Of a stretch of DNA of 64,000 nt, positions 8,676 through 17,870 are shown piece by piece. The notes below the pieces were generated by a model. It worked only from the letters and a program-made list of their open reading frames with translations, did not search any database and was not told where the DNA came from. Each line of letters starts with the position of its first letter. Positions within the stretch are counted from its first letter, which is position 1. Made by a program: the position numbers and the translations under genes. This stretch comes from Tenacibaculum sp. 190524A05c. Lineage in GTDB: Bacteria > Bacteroidota > Bacteroidia > Flavobacteriales > Flavobacteriaceae. Where the stretch lies: assembly GCF_964036595.1 (NCBI RefSeq), contig NZ_OZ038523.1, positions 2,362,501 through 2,426,500 of the forward strand, in the 5' to 3' direction.

Positions 8676-11144
8676 ATGGTTAAAAACAACATTTTAAAGA
8701 AACTACATGCATGGAAACAATCTTTGTTTATTTTCATGTCTCTTATGAGCATTGGGCAATCCCTCTCCGCCCAATGCCCTTCAGGATCTGTGTATTTAAC
8801 CTCTCAAACTGCAGTTAATGATTTTATCAATAACTATCCAGATTGTACAGCTATTACTGGAAACTTAGTAATTTCTAGTGCTTCGGTTACAGATATTTCT
8901 GGATTGAATAATAAAATTAAAAGTGTAACTGGTTTACTATCAATTTCTAGTACAAGTCTTACCAACTTAAACGGACTTCAAGGAATCGAAACTATTGGAA
9001 GTTCTTTTACAGTTAACAACAATGATAGTTTATCAACTTTAGCAGCATTAAGTAATTTAACATCAGTAGGTAATGGATTAAGCATTACTGGTAACGATGC
9101 CATTACTACTTTAAGCGGGATAGAAAATATTTCGACTGTTGCTTCAATTAAAGTAACATCAAATTATGCCTTAGCTGATATTAGTGTATTTAGTCACCTA
9201 ACAAATGTAAATTTTGACATTTCTGTGGGTTATAACAACCTAACAGACTTACAAGGATTACATAACTTAATAACAGTAAAAAATCTAACGATAACAGAGC
9301 CTAATTTACCGAACCTGAACGATCTTGATAAGCTTACAACTGTTGATCGCTTGATTGTTCAGAGTAATTCTATAATTACTTCTTTAGAAGGATTAGAAAA
9401 CATAACTAGTGTTGATGAAATTCTATTTTCAGATTTAACTGTATTAGGCGATTTAAACTATTTTCCTAATGTTAGCAATCTTCCAAGATTAAAGTTGAGA
9501 GGATTGAATTCAATTACGAATTTAAATGGTTTAAGTACGCTACAAACAGTAACAAATTTTGAGATTGAAAGTTGTAGTTCTTTAGCTTCTTTGTCTGGAA
9601 TTACAAATTTAGATAGTGTTGTTACATTACTTTCTTTGAAATATCTTCCAATATCAAATTTAAGTGGTACTGAGAATATTACATCTTTAAGCAAACTAAC
9701 AATTGATACTTGCGATAATTTAGTTAATCTAACGGGGCTTAGTAATGTAAGTGCACTAGGTGATATTTCTATTACAGACGCAGCTGCTTTCGAAAACTTT
9801 AATGGATTAACAAATACCAATACAATTGCAAGTGTTACTATTGATAATTGCGATAGTTTAAATGGTTTTGTTGGTTTAAAAGCAAATTCAACTGATACTA
9901 TTGAAGTAAAAAACTGTGATGCAATTACCAATTTGAGTGGTTTAAGTTCATTTACTACGTTGGCGTCTTTAACTATTCAAAATTGCTCAACATTTAGTTC
10001 TTTAAACGGAATTCAAAACCTAACTTCTCTTGACAGATTATCAATTCGAAACACAGGAGTTACAAGTATGACTGGTTTCCCAAGTATTTCTAGTGTCAAT
10101 TACATTTTGATATTAGATAATACTTCATTGACTTCGTTAGATGGGTTTGAATCTTTAACTGAAATCGGGCAAATTAATATTTCAGGAAATGGCTTATTGA
10201 ATGTAGACGGACTTCAAAACTTAGTATCGTTAAATCCAGATAACTCTAGTGTTGATCATTATTTAGCTGAAGACAATCTTCAATCTATCAATTTAACGGC
10301 TTTAAGAGCAGTAAACGGGAATTATTGGTCTTTATATATACCTAACACTACAGATGTATGTGGTATGGCAAATTTTGCGTCCTATGGAAGTTTACCAAGC
10401 TTCTGGTCTTTCTATGCAGACTCTGGAAACTACGCTAGTTTTGACCAAGTAAAAAATGCTTGCGCTATTCAATTTTCAGCAAAATTATATTTAGAAGGAG
10501 CTATGAAAAATGTTGCTTCTGGAGAAGAGCATTTAATGAGAGATGATTTAAGAGTAAATGGAATTATACCAAGTAACTCACCATATGCTGATGGTATAAA
10601 TTGTGATCCAAACGTATTTAACACAACAGGTGAAACTGCCATTATCGATTGGATTGTTTTACAATTAAGAGATGGTTCAGATCCTACTAACATAGTACAA
10701 TCAAAATCATTCCTATTGCAACGTAACGGAACTGTAATAGACCCCGAAAACAATTCTACAAACTTAACTTTTTCAGAATCGGCAGGAACATATTTTATAT
10801 CTGTTTCTCATAGAAATCACTTAGCAATCCGCTCGAATACAACTGTGGCTTTATCAGCAACAACAACAAATGTTGATTTTACAAATTCTACAAATGTATT
10901 AGGAGGAACTGCTGCACTGAATTTAGTGTATACAGATTCTGGAACTGGAACCCATACCTATGCAATTATAGCAGGAGATAATGATGAAAATGGACAAATA
11001 CAAAACATTGATATCAGTTATATCATTCAAGTTTTAGGAAGTTCAGGATACTTAAAAGAGGATTTAGATTTAAATGGTCAAATCCAAAATACAGACATAA
11101 CAAACATTCTAAATACCAATATTGGTAAAGGAGAACAATTTTAA
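8676..11144 (+). CDS. LRR (receptor L-domain-like) surface protein with dockerin-like C-terminus
   Basis: The predicted protein has 822 residues. The signal peptide has a long n-region and a hydrophobic stretch, SLFIFMSLMSIGQSLSAQ, ending near residue 32. Residues about 35-590 are some twenty LRR-type units (NLNGL..., LTSLDGFESL, IENCDSL) like those in the lipoprotein at 1202. From about 598 comes the shared module, KLYLEGAMKN...DWIVLQLRDGSD...SHRNHLAI, followed by DNDENGQIQNID (about 768-779) and DLNGQIQNTD, ending in NIGKGEQF. Many bacterial proteins of this layout act as adhesins or glycan binders. That role is inferred, not shown. It is likely the last gene of the 6016-11144 operon. Confidence 0.87.
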   Translation: MVKNNILKKLHAWKQSLFIFMSLMSIGQSLSAQCPSGSVYLTSQTAVNDFINNYPDCTAITGNLVISSASVTDISGLNNKIKSVTGLLSISSTSLTNLNGLQGIETIGSSFTVNNNDSLSTLAALSNLTSVGNGLSITGNDAITTLSGIENISTVASIKVTSNYALADISVFSHLTNVNFDISVGYNNLTDLQGLHNLITVKNLTITEPNLPNLNDLDKLTTVDRLIVQSNSIITSLEGLENITSVDEILFSDLTVLGDLNYFPNVSNLPRLKLRGLNSITNLNGLSTLQTVTNFEIESCSSLASLSGITNLDSVVTLLSLKYLPISNLSGTENITSLSKLTIDTCDNLVNLTGLSNVSALGDISITDAAAFENFNGLTNTNTIASVTIDNCDSLNGFVGLKANSTDTIEVKNCDAITNLSGLSSFTTLASLTIQNCSTFSSLNGIQNLTSLDRLSIRNTGVTSMTGFPSISSVNYILILDNTSLTSLDGFESLTEIGQINISGNGLLNVDGLQNLVSLNPDNSSVDHYLAEDNLQSINLTALRAVNGNYWSLYIPNTTDVCGMANFASYGSLPSFWSFYADSGNYASFDQVKNACAIQFSAKLYLEGAMKNVASGEEHLMRDDLRVNGIIPSNSPYADGINCDPNVFNTTGETAIIDWIVLQLRDGSDPTNIVQSKSFLLQRNGTVIDPENNSTNLTFSESAGTYFISVSHRNHLAIRSNTTVALSATTTNVDFTNSTNVLGGTAALNLVYTDSGTGTHTYAIIAGDNDENGQIQNIDISYIIQVLGSSGYLKEDLDLNGQIQNTDITNILNTNIGKGEQF

Positions 11145-11156
11145 TCCCAAACGTTT

Positions 11157-11321
11157 ATGAAGCTAATTAAAAACAGAAAATTTACAGTTAGAAAAGTAAC
11201 CAAAAAATTTGCCTATCTACCTATTGTTTATCACGGAAGTTTTTTCTGGTTATCAATGGTTAGAATAGAGAAATCATTCAACGGAATGTCAATGAGGATA
11301 ATTAATATTCAAAGAGTATAA
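11157..11321 (+). CDS. Possible 54-residue basic peptide
   Basis: An ATG at 11157, 12 bases after the LRR gene, opens a 54-codon frame (MKLIKNRKFTVRKVTKKF...) that is rich in Lys and Arg, with one hydrophobic patch (LPIVYHGSFFWLSMV). I recognise no family. It could be a small basic protein or chance. Tight spacing to the gene ahead is the only support. Confidence 0.3.
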   Translation: MKLIKNRKFTVRKVTKKFAYLPIVYHGSFFWLSMVRIEKSFNGMSMRIINIQRV

Positions 11322-11341
11322 AGTTTAAAACAAAGCATTAA

Positions 11342-11407
11342 GTCCGTTGCCCCTGAAATAGATTATACAGTGTATAATTAATGTAGGGAACACAGGGGTA
11401 AACGGAC
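11342..11407 (+). promoter_or_regulatory. Nested inverted repeat (structured leader candidate) upstream of the T9SS cargo gene
   Basis: An imperfect outer stem pairs GTCCGTTGCCCCTG (11342-11355) with CAGGGGTAAACGGAC (11393-11407). The loop holds a perfect 7-bp hairpin, ATTATAC-AGT-GTATAAT (11362-11378). It sits 22 bases ahead of the ATG at 11430 and lacks a T-run, so a leader RNA structure or operator-like element fits better than a terminator. Confidence 0.45.
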
Positions 11408-11429
11408 AACTTCAAATAACAATTTTTAA

Positions 11430-13655
11430 ATGATGAGAAATTTACTATTCATAGTTTTAGCTGCCTTTTCAACACAGCTATTTTCACAAAACATTAGCTT
11501 CACATTTGCAAATGCGAGAAATACAAATGATGGAACAAATGATTATTACGAAGCTGACATTTATATAGCTTCTGATACTGATTTTATTGTAGGTTCAGGA
11601 CAAATATATTTCAACTATAGTACTGAAGCATTCGGAGAAAATGTTCACACAAATACGAACTTCGAAATGCTAAGACCAACTGGTTCAATATTAGAAACAA
11701 GAATTTTAGGAGCAATTGATGCATATCAATCATTTATCGTAAATGATAACACAACTTCTAGGGTTTCAACTTCTTTTCAACAATTAGCTAGTAGCGGAAC
11801 TATCGGAATGCCGGTAGTTGGAAGTACTCCTACACACTTATACAGTATTAAAATTAAATATGCTGATGTAAGTAAAGATCCAAATGTAACTTTTGAAACA
11901 GGAGGAGTATTTTTAGATCAGTTTTACACAGCTTGTGGACCAACAACTGTAGCTCCTTTTGCTTCTGCAAATTGTACTTCTACACCTGGAAGTCAAATTA
12001 CAGGAGATTCTTATGACTCAGCTGGTGCTGCATTACCTAGCCCGGTAAACTGGACTGGAAATTCTAGTACTTTATGGGGAATTACTTCAAATTGGAGCGA
12101 TTTAGCAATTCCAGATGCAACTAAAAACGTTACCGTTCAAGATGTAACTAATGATCCTGTTTTGAACTCTGGAAGTTATGTTGTTAATGATTTAATTATA
12201 AACTCTGGAGCTGATCTTTCTATTGATACTGATGGTAGATTAAATGTAAATGGAGATTTGACAAATAATGGATCTATTTCATTAACTGCAAGTGCATCAG
12301 ATAGTGGTGTATTTATCGTAGATGGTTCTGCAACAGGACAAGTTACTTTTCAACAAAATGGTTTAACAGCTAATGAGTGGACTGTAATTACAGCACCTGT
12401 TAGCGGACAAAGTATTAAAGAATTTGCAGAAAATGCTGCTAATGATATTCGTGTAAACACTAGTGTTACACCAAATAGATATGCAATTGCTTACTATGAT
12501 GATAGTAACGCTGATGGAGCTAAGTGGGTATACTACACTACAAATGATTTAACTACTGACGCACTAGAATTTGAAATTGGTAAAGGATATGCAATTTCTA
12601 GAGCAACTGATGGAGGTGTTTCTTTTACTGGAACTATTGAAACAGGTGATGTAACGGAAACTGTTACAGAAAGTGAATGGAATGCTATTGGAAATCCATA
12701 TACTGCTTACATGCCTGTAAATGATACATCAGGAGAAAACTTTATTGCGAATAACTCAAGTAAGTTTGATCCTTCTTTTGTAGCTATCTATACTTGGGAT
12801 AATACTCAAAACAAATATGCCGCAACTACTTTATTAGATGCTGAGAGTAAAATAGCTCCAGGACAAGGTTTTTTCGTAAGAACAAACTCAGGAGTTACAG
12901 ATATGACTTTTACTGCTGCTCAACGAGGACTTCCAGTTTCTAGTGGTGGATCTATGAGACCTTCAAGAAGTGCTACTGATTTCTCTTTTGAGCTAGTTGC
13001 TAGAGCTAATACTAAAATGGTTAAAACAAAGATTTTATATAACAACTCTGCTACAAAAGGTTTAGATGCAGGATATGATATCGGTAATTTTGGAGGAGCT
13101 AGCTTTGATATTTATTCAAAATTAATTGAAGGAAATGCTGACCAGAACTATACTATTCAATCTTTACCAATGGATAGTTACGGTGAAATTGTTATTCCAA
13201 TTGGAGTTGTTGCTCAAAAAGGAGAAGAAATTGCATTTTCAATTGATGCAGATCAATTACCAACAGATGCTACGATTTACATTGAAGATAAAGTAACAAA
13301 TACTTTTAATGAGATTACCAAAGATAGCTTTACAATTACTTTAGACGAAGCATTAAACGGATCAGGAAGATTCTACATCCATACTTCAGCTAAAACGTTA
13401 AGTACAGATGATATAGTTGTAAATAATGAGAGTATTTCAATTTTCAAATCAGCAAAAAGCGAAATCACAATTACTGGTGTTATCTCAAATGCTCAAGTAA
13501 AAGTATACTCAATACTAGGTACTGAAGTTTCAAACGCTGAAATAGCAGCAGGAACAACTGGAACAATGAATTTAGAGAATTTATCAGCAGGAGTTTATAT
13601 CGTTAAACTTCAAACAGAAAATTCAGAAATCAGTAAAAAAATAATTTTAGAATAG
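11430..13655 (+). CDS. T9SS type A sorting domain-containing secreted protein
   Basis: The predicted protein has 741 residues with signal peptide MMRNLLFIVLAAFSTQLFSQ. Residues about 20-190 (ISFTFANARNTNDG...YYEADIYIASDTDFIVGSGQIYFNY) form a beta-sandwich-like region that recalls cohesin-type folds, though the match is weak. A middle section contains the 'W.G..ST.WG...NWSD' motif and further beta domains. About 669-741 is a T9SS type A C-terminal domain: SISIFKSAKSEITITG...VKVYSILGTEV...LSAGVYIVKLQTENSEISKKIILE. The protein is therefore expected to cross the outer membrane by T9SS and become surface-attached or released. It is followed by the 54-residue gene and a terminator. Confidence 0.9.
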   Translation: MMRNLLFIVLAAFSTQLFSQNISFTFANARNTNDGTNDYYEADIYIASDTDFIVGSGQIYFNYSTEAFGENVHTNTNFEMLRPTGSILETRILGAIDAYQSFIVNDNTTSRVSTSFQQLASSGTIGMPVVGSTPTHLYSIKIKYADVSKDPNVTFETGGVFLDQFYTACGPTTVAPFASANCTSTPGSQITGDSYDSAGAALPSPVNWTGNSSTLWGITSNWSDLAIPDATKNVTVQDVTNDPVLNSGSYVVNDLIINSGADLSIDTDGRLNVNGDLTNNGSISLTASASDSGVFIVDGSATGQVTFQQNGLTANEWTVITAPVSGQSIKEFAENAANDIRVNTSVTPNRYAIAYYDDSNADGAKWVYYTTNDLTTDALEFEIGKGYAISRATDGGVSFTGTIETGDVTETVTESEWNAIGNPYTAYMPVNDTSGENFIANNSSKFDPSFVAIYTWDNTQNKYAATTLLDAESKIAPGQGFFVRTNSGVTDMTFTAAQRGLPVSSGGSMRPSRSATDFSFELVARANTKMVKTKILYNNSATKGLDAGYDIGNFGGASFDIYSKLIEGNADQNYTIQSLPMDSYGEIVIPIGVVAQKGEEIAFSIDADQLPTDATIYIEDKVTNTFNEITKDSFTITLDEALNGSGRFYIHTSAKTLSTDDIVVNNESISIFKSAKSEITITGVISNAQVKVYSILGTEVSNAEIAAGTTGTMNLENLSAGVYIVKLQTENSEISKKIILE

Positions 13656-13678
13656 TTTCCTACATATCATAAATAATC

Positions 13679-13843
13679 ATGAAAAATAATAAACAACAAG
13701 ATAAAATTTCACGTAAAGAAGCCTTACAAAAAATAGGTGATTACGGTAAATACACAGCATTAACAGCATTAGGTACGTATTTAATACTAAATCCTAAAAA
13801 AGCTCAGGCAGCTTCGCCAGAAGCTCCGGGGGATGGGTTCTAA
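13679..13843 (+). CDS. Conserved 54-residue peptide of Bacteroidota type (SRKEAL...ILNPKKAQA)
   Basis: Translation reads MKNNKQQDKISRKEALQKIG, then a hydrophobic stretch YTALTALGTYLILNPKKAQA and a short acidic tail SPEAPGDGF. From memory, short proteins with an ISRKEAL...KKAQA pattern recur in Bacteroidota genomes. They look like an N-terminal basic segment, one membrane-crossing or signal-like helix and a cleavage-like AQA motif. The gene lies 23 bases after the T9SS cargo gene and right before a terminator, so it is probably co-transcribed with it. Function is unknown. Confidence 0.65.
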   Translation: MKNNKQQDKISRKEALQKIGDYGKYTALTALGTYLILNPKKAQAASPEAPGDGF

Positions 13844-13874
13844 ATAATTTTGAATAGGGAAGATTATTTAAACG

Positions 13875-13910
13875 AAAAGGTCAGTTCACTTCTTGGCTGG
13901 CCTTTTTCAA
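13875..13910 (+). terminator. Rho-independent terminator after the T9SS cargo/small peptide pair
   Basis: A 10-bp stem with one G-U pair (AAAAGGTCAG at 13875-13884 with CTGGCCTTTT at 13897-13906) ends in five T. Confidence 0.82.
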
Positions 13911-13932
13911 TTTTAAAACTTTAGGAATAATA

Positions 13933-15537
13933 ATGCGCAATCTATTTTTAATACTTTTTCTACTAATTGAGAGCTTCTCTTTAAACTCTCAAATAAAAAT
14001 AGATAGTACTCTTATTCGTTTAGAAATTCAGCTAGAAAGCGCCCAAACCGACTCCTTAAAAGTAGAAGCTTTATTAAAATTAGCAAGCTATCAAAAGAAA
14101 AGAAACTACAACAAAGTAATTACTTACTGCAATGAAATCCATAAAATATTAGATAATGTAAACTACGATTCTAGACTGCAACGTGCAAAAGCATTTGTTC
14201 ACTCCGGGATTTATAAAAGAAGAAAATCTAAATACATAGCAGCATTAAAAGACTATTATTTAGCTGAAGGGATTTACATTAAACAAAACTATTTTCATGG
14301 TTTAGCTGGTATTTATCATAACATTGGTTTTATCTACCAAACACAAAAAGAATATCGTAAATCAATTAGTTTACTTAACAAGGCCATATTCTTAAACGAT
14401 TCTTTAAAGAGATATAGCGGATTAGGAAATAACTATAATGTTATGTCTATTTGTTACAAAAATTTGCAACAAATTGACTCTGCTTTTATTGCTGTTAATA
14501 AAGCCATTGAATATTTCGAATTAGATAACTACGAAGAAGGAAAACAGCAAGCTATTGCAAATAAAGCATCCTTACTTACTCGACAAAAAAACTTTAAAGA
14601 GGCTCTTGAAATCTATTTGAACTATTTGGAATATGTAAAAGGCATCAATAAAGAAAGATCAATTGTAAATACCAACACGAATATTGCAAACATATACTTA
14701 AAAACAGAGCAATATGATTTAGCATTAAAGTACGTAAACAATGGAATTGAATTGGCCATTTCTCAAGACTCAGAGAAATATCTTTATAAAGGATACCTCA
14801 TACGGAGTAAAATTTATGAAGCTATGAATAAGCACGACTTAGCTTTTAATGACGTTCTTAAATATAATGCCATAAATCAAAGAATAAACAGTGCAAAAAT
14901 AGCTAGAGAATTAAGAGAAATTGAGGTACTACATGAAGAAGAAAAGCAACGAATACGAGACAGTATAATTAGAATTGAAGAGAAGAAGAACCAAATCATA
15001 GCATCTAACAATAAAAAGCTTCGAAAACAACTCTACGGAAGTATCTTTTTAATTTTTACTTTACTTATAATCATTATCGTTTACTACGGATATCAAAAAC
15101 AGTTAAAAACCAAAAAACAGCTATTAAAAGAAGAATTAAGCGATACAAATAGGCAAACGAACCAAAGTGTAAAAAGAAACAAAAAACTTCCTCAAAACGA
15201 ATTGAAATCGCCAAATATCGAAGAAGAATATTCACTAGCTCAAATCATTGCTGAACTTAAAAAAGAATCTATTGAAGAAGATCGAATACAACTTCTAAAA
15301 AACAAAATAAAAACAATCAATAAAGACTTCCTCCAGAAACTAAAAAAGGAACATCCAAAACTTACTAAAACAGATATAGAAGTTTGCTCTTTTATAAAAA
15401 TTGGATTGTCACGCAGAGAAATTTCAAATATTCGTAAAACAAGTTTAGAAGCAATAAAATCTACTCGTTTTAGATTGAAAAAGAAATTGGAATTAAGTAA
15501 AGATCAGAAGCTCGATGAATACATCCAAAGTATCTAA
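13933..15537 (+). CDS. Membrane-bound TPR protein with C-terminal LuxR-like helix-turn-helix
   Basis: The predicted protein has 534 residues. An N-terminal signal peptide (ILFLLIESFSLNSQ) is followed by tetratricopeptide repeats over about residues 30-310 (typical unit GLAGIYHNIGFIYQTQKEY). A charged coiled coil (about 320-365), one transmembrane helix (about 368-388, SIFLIFTLLIIIIVYYGY) and a second coiled segment come next. A LuxR-type HTH occupies about 473-534 (LTKTDIEVCSFIKIGLSRREISNIRKTS). This Bacteroidota family senses or scaffolds on the periplasmic side and acts on DNA from the inner membrane. It converges on the eCIS operon, with only 39 bases between the two stop codons, so control of either neighbouring cluster is possible but unproven. 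Confidence 0.87.
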   Translation: MRNLFLILFLLIESFSLNSQIKIDSTLIRLEIQLESAQTDSLKVEALLKLASYQKKRNYNKVITYCNEIHKILDNVNYDSRLQRAKAFVHSGIYKRRKSKYIAALKDYYLAEGIYIKQNYFHGLAGIYHNIGFIYQTQKEYRKSISLLNKAIFLNDSLKRYSGLGNNYNVMSICYKNLQQIDSAFIAVNKAIEYFELDNYEEGKQQAIANKASLLTRQKNFKEALEIYLNYLEYVKGINKERSIVNTNTNIANIYLKTEQYDLALKYVNNGIELAISQDSEKYLYKGYLIRSKIYEAMNKHDLAFNDVLKYNAINQRINSAKIARELREIEVLHEEEKQRIRDSIIRIEEKKNQIIASNNKKLRKQLYGSIFLIFTLLIIIIVYYGYQKQLKTKKQLLKEELSDTNRQTNQSVKRNKKLPQNELKSPNIEEEYSLAQIIAELKKESIEEDRIQLLKNKIKTINKDFLQKLKKEHPKLTKTDIEVCSFIKIGLSRREISNIRKTSLEAIKSTRFRLKKKLELSKDQKLDEYIQSI

Positions 15538-15560
15538 ATAAACACTATCAAGATACTTTG
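15526..15560. terminator. Inverted repeat between convergent TPR/HTH gene and eCIS operon
   Basis: A perfect 10-bp inverted repeat, CAAAGTATCT (15526-15535) with AGATACTTTG (15551-15560), overlaps the end of the TPR/HTH gene and sits 17 bases past the end of the AAA+ ATPase gene. There is no clear T-run on either side. A bidirectional terminator or mRNA 3'-end stem is the likeliest role. Confidence 0.5.
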
Positions 15561-15576
15561 AATTCATTCACATACT

Positions 15577-16935
15577 TTAAAAAGAAATATTAATTGTTTT
15601 TCCTTCTTTAGCATATTCTCTTTTGACGCCTTCCAGTAAATATTGGCGTTGAATAGTTTTCTTTTTATTTGCTAAGGTTTTTAAACAAGCAAAGTGAATA
15701 ATATTTACAATGTTTGATCCTGTAATACTGAATTTCTTCGCCAATTCTTCAATACTTAATGACGGCTCTAACTCTATTCCTTTTGGTAAATTATTCTTCC
15801 ATAACATTGTTCTTTCCTCATAACTTGGAGCTTCAAACTCTACGATATTATGAAAACGACGTGTAAATGCAGCGTCGATATTATTTTTGAAATTAGATGC
15901 TAAAATAATTAAGCCCGGATGCGCTTCTATACGTTGTAATAAATAAGAAACTTCTTGATTGGCATACTTATCATGTGCATCTCTAACATTGGTTCTTTTT
16001 CCAAAAATTGAATCGGCTTCATCGAAAAACAAAATCCAATCTTTATTAATCGATTTATCAAATAATTTTGATAGGTTTTTTTCGGTTTCTCCTATATATT
16101 TCGAGACTACCATAGACAAATCAACTCGATATACATCCTTTCCTGTATACTTACCCAATAAACTTGCAGTTAAAGTTTTTCCCGTTCCAGGAAGTCCACA
16201 AAATAAAACTCGATAACCAGGTTTTATTTTAGACTGCATTCCCCAGTCATTTAAAAGAGTTTCATTGTATTCTAGCCAATTTTCAATTTCTCTAACTTCA
16301 GTTAACGTTTTTGGATTTAAAACCAAATCTTCCCAATTTAGTTTTGTAGTTAATAAACTTGCTGGAAACTCTTGGCTCAACTGTGGTTTTAGTTCTTTAC
16401 CAGTTAAAAATAAATGAACATATTCCTGATTCAAGATTATTTTTCCACTCATAAAAGGTTCACCATATGGAACTCTTTCAAGCTCTAAAATTGCTTTTTT
16501 AAACAATACACTACGGTGTAACATTCGATCTAAAACTTGAGTTCTTCCTATGGCTTCTTTACCCGCTAAAATGTATAAAAGTGTTTCACCTGTTGGTATT
16601 ATTCCTCTATGGTTTTTTCCTTTTACACCTCCAAAACCCGGAAACTCTCCACCATTAGGAAAAAAATCAGTAATTATATCGGTAAAAAAATTAGGCAATA
16701 TACTTGGTACTAATGCTATGAGTAAAACTAAAACCTCGTCATAGTCTAACTTGTGCTTTCTTACAAATTTTGAAAACTCTGAATTATCGCTTGCTATACT
16801 ACTAAAAATAGGTAGTACAGGTTCTTCATTAGAAAATTCCTTTTTTAATCTGTAATCAATTACTTCTCTTAAGTAAGAGAATTTCTCATCAAAATGAGAA
16901 GCATTTGCTATTGTATATTCTTTTGCCTGTTTCAT
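15577..16935 (-). CDS. eCIS AAA+ ATPase (Afp15-like)
   Basis: The predicted protein has 452 residues. Residues 1-235 are a family-specific helical region. The AAA+ core has Walker A GLPGTGKT (247-254), Walker B ILFFDEAD (301-308), a sensor Asn near 348 (ILASNFKNNID) and arginine-finger candidates R359/R360, so it looks catalytically intact. In Afp/PVC clusters this ATPase is conserved and needed for particle assembly or cargo loading, though it is not part of the finished particle. Here it is the last gene of the operon, 5 bases after the CHAP hydrolase gene. The distal position matches the usual placing of Afp15 late in eCIS operons. Confidence 0.93.
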   Translation of the reverse strand: MKQAKEYTIANASHFDEKFSYLREVIDYRLKKEFSNEEPVLPIFSSIASDNSEFSKFVRKHKLDYDEVLVLLIALVPSILPNFFTDIITDFFPNGGEFPGFGGVKGKNHRGIIPTGETLLYILAGKEAIGRTQVLDRMLHRSVLFKKAILELERVPYGEPFMSGKIILNQEYVHLFLTGKELKPQLSQEFPASLLTTKLNWEDLVLNPKTLTEVREIENWLEYNETLLNDWGMQSKIKPGYRVLFCGLPGTGKTLTASLLGKYTGKDVYRVDLSMVVSKYIGETEKNLSKLFDKSINKDWILFFDEADSIFGKRTNVRDAHDKYANQEVSYLLQRIEAHPGLIILASNFKNNIDAAFTRRFHNIVEFEAPSYEERTMLWKNNLPKGIELEPSLSIEELAKKFSITGSNIVNIIHFACLKTLANKKKTIQRQYLLEGVKREYAKEGKTINISF

Positions 16936-16940
16936 TCTCG

Positions 16941-17759
16941 TTATACTAAAGGTTCTATTGAGAAAACATCTATTTTAGATTTTAAAAGATTTCTCGTTCT
17001 TTTTAAAACAGCTACTCCGTTTCTTGAACCTGCAAGATTTGTGTTTCCTTCGATGGTTTCAATTACATCACCAGAAACAGAAGTAATAATTCCAGTGTGT
17101 GTCCAATCGTAAGGTGATTTTTGAATTAAGAAAATATCTCCTGGTTGTATCAAAGAAGAATCATTTCTCAATTTTGTGTATCGAGTTAAAATATTTTTAT
17201 TCAAACCAGTTGTTCCTACTGTATCACAACTATATGTTAATGGCATTAAGGTTTTGAAGTTTTTTCCTTGTGCGCTTGCCGCCTGATCAATAATTGCTTG
17301 TACAAATCCCATACACCAATACCAAGGTGCACCATCCTTTCCATCCATATAAGCTCTTACCCAAGGTCCGCTATTCGCTTCTCCATTAATAATTAACTCG
17401 TAAGGATGATTTCTTAAATGATTCTCGGCAGTTTCTAAAACCAAATCTCTAAAATTCATAGAAGTAAGAGGCTTTTCGAAAGCATCTTTTAAATTTCCAC
17501 AAAGCACATCAAAGGTCTCTTGTGTAACAATTCCGTTTTCGAATAATCCTTTCTCTCTTTGGAAATTTTTTACAGCTCTTTCAGTCGCAGGACCAAAATC
17601 ACCATCTACGTCAGTAGCTGTTCCACTATTTGGATTTTGAATACTGTATAACGTTAACCAAGATTGGATTTTTCGAATGTCTTTTCTATTATTATGATCC
17701 CCATGTCTTTTTTGGGTATTTTTAATCATCAACTCTTTTTGATACCAGTCTTTTTTCAT
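16941..17759 (-). CDS. Peptidoglycan-binding and CHAP-type cell-wall hydrolase of the eCIS operon
   Basis: The predicted protein has 272 residues. Residues about 24-90 are a PG_binding_1 domain (IRKIQSWLTLY...DVDGDFGPATERAVKNFQREKGL). Residues about 104-255 fit a CHAP/NlpC-P60-like papain fold, with Cys149 in WYWCMGF, His221 in DWTHTGII and an acidic or Asn third residue near 237-239 (EGNTN). No signal peptide is visible, so it should stay in the cytoplasm unless released by lysis, moved by a holin or carried by the particle. Possible roles are endolysin for particle release, a bacterial-target effector, or a wall-remodelling factor. The operon also encodes a holin-like membrane protein, which favours the first. 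Confidence 0.85.
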   Translation of the reverse strand: MKKDWYQKELMIKNTQKRHGDHNNRKDIRKIQSWLTLYSIQNPNSGTATDVDGDFGPATERAVKNFQREKGLFENGIVTQETFDVLCGNLKDAFEKPLTSMNFRDLVLETAENHLRNHPYELIINGEANSGPWVRAYMDGKDGAPWYWCMGFVQAIIDQAASAQGKNFKTLMPLTYSCDTVGTTGLNKNILTRYTKLRNDSSLIQPGDIFLIQKSPYDWTHTGIITSVSGDVIETIEGNTNLAGSRNGVAVLKRTRNLLKSKIDVFSIEPLV

Positions 17760-17870
17760 GTTTATAGTAGTTTTATTTGGTTTTTAAATTTAAAGAATAA
17801 ACTTATAAAACAGTAAGTGAATTTATTGTTATTCTAAGGGTGAAATAACTGAAGAGATTGAAATTAAAAT

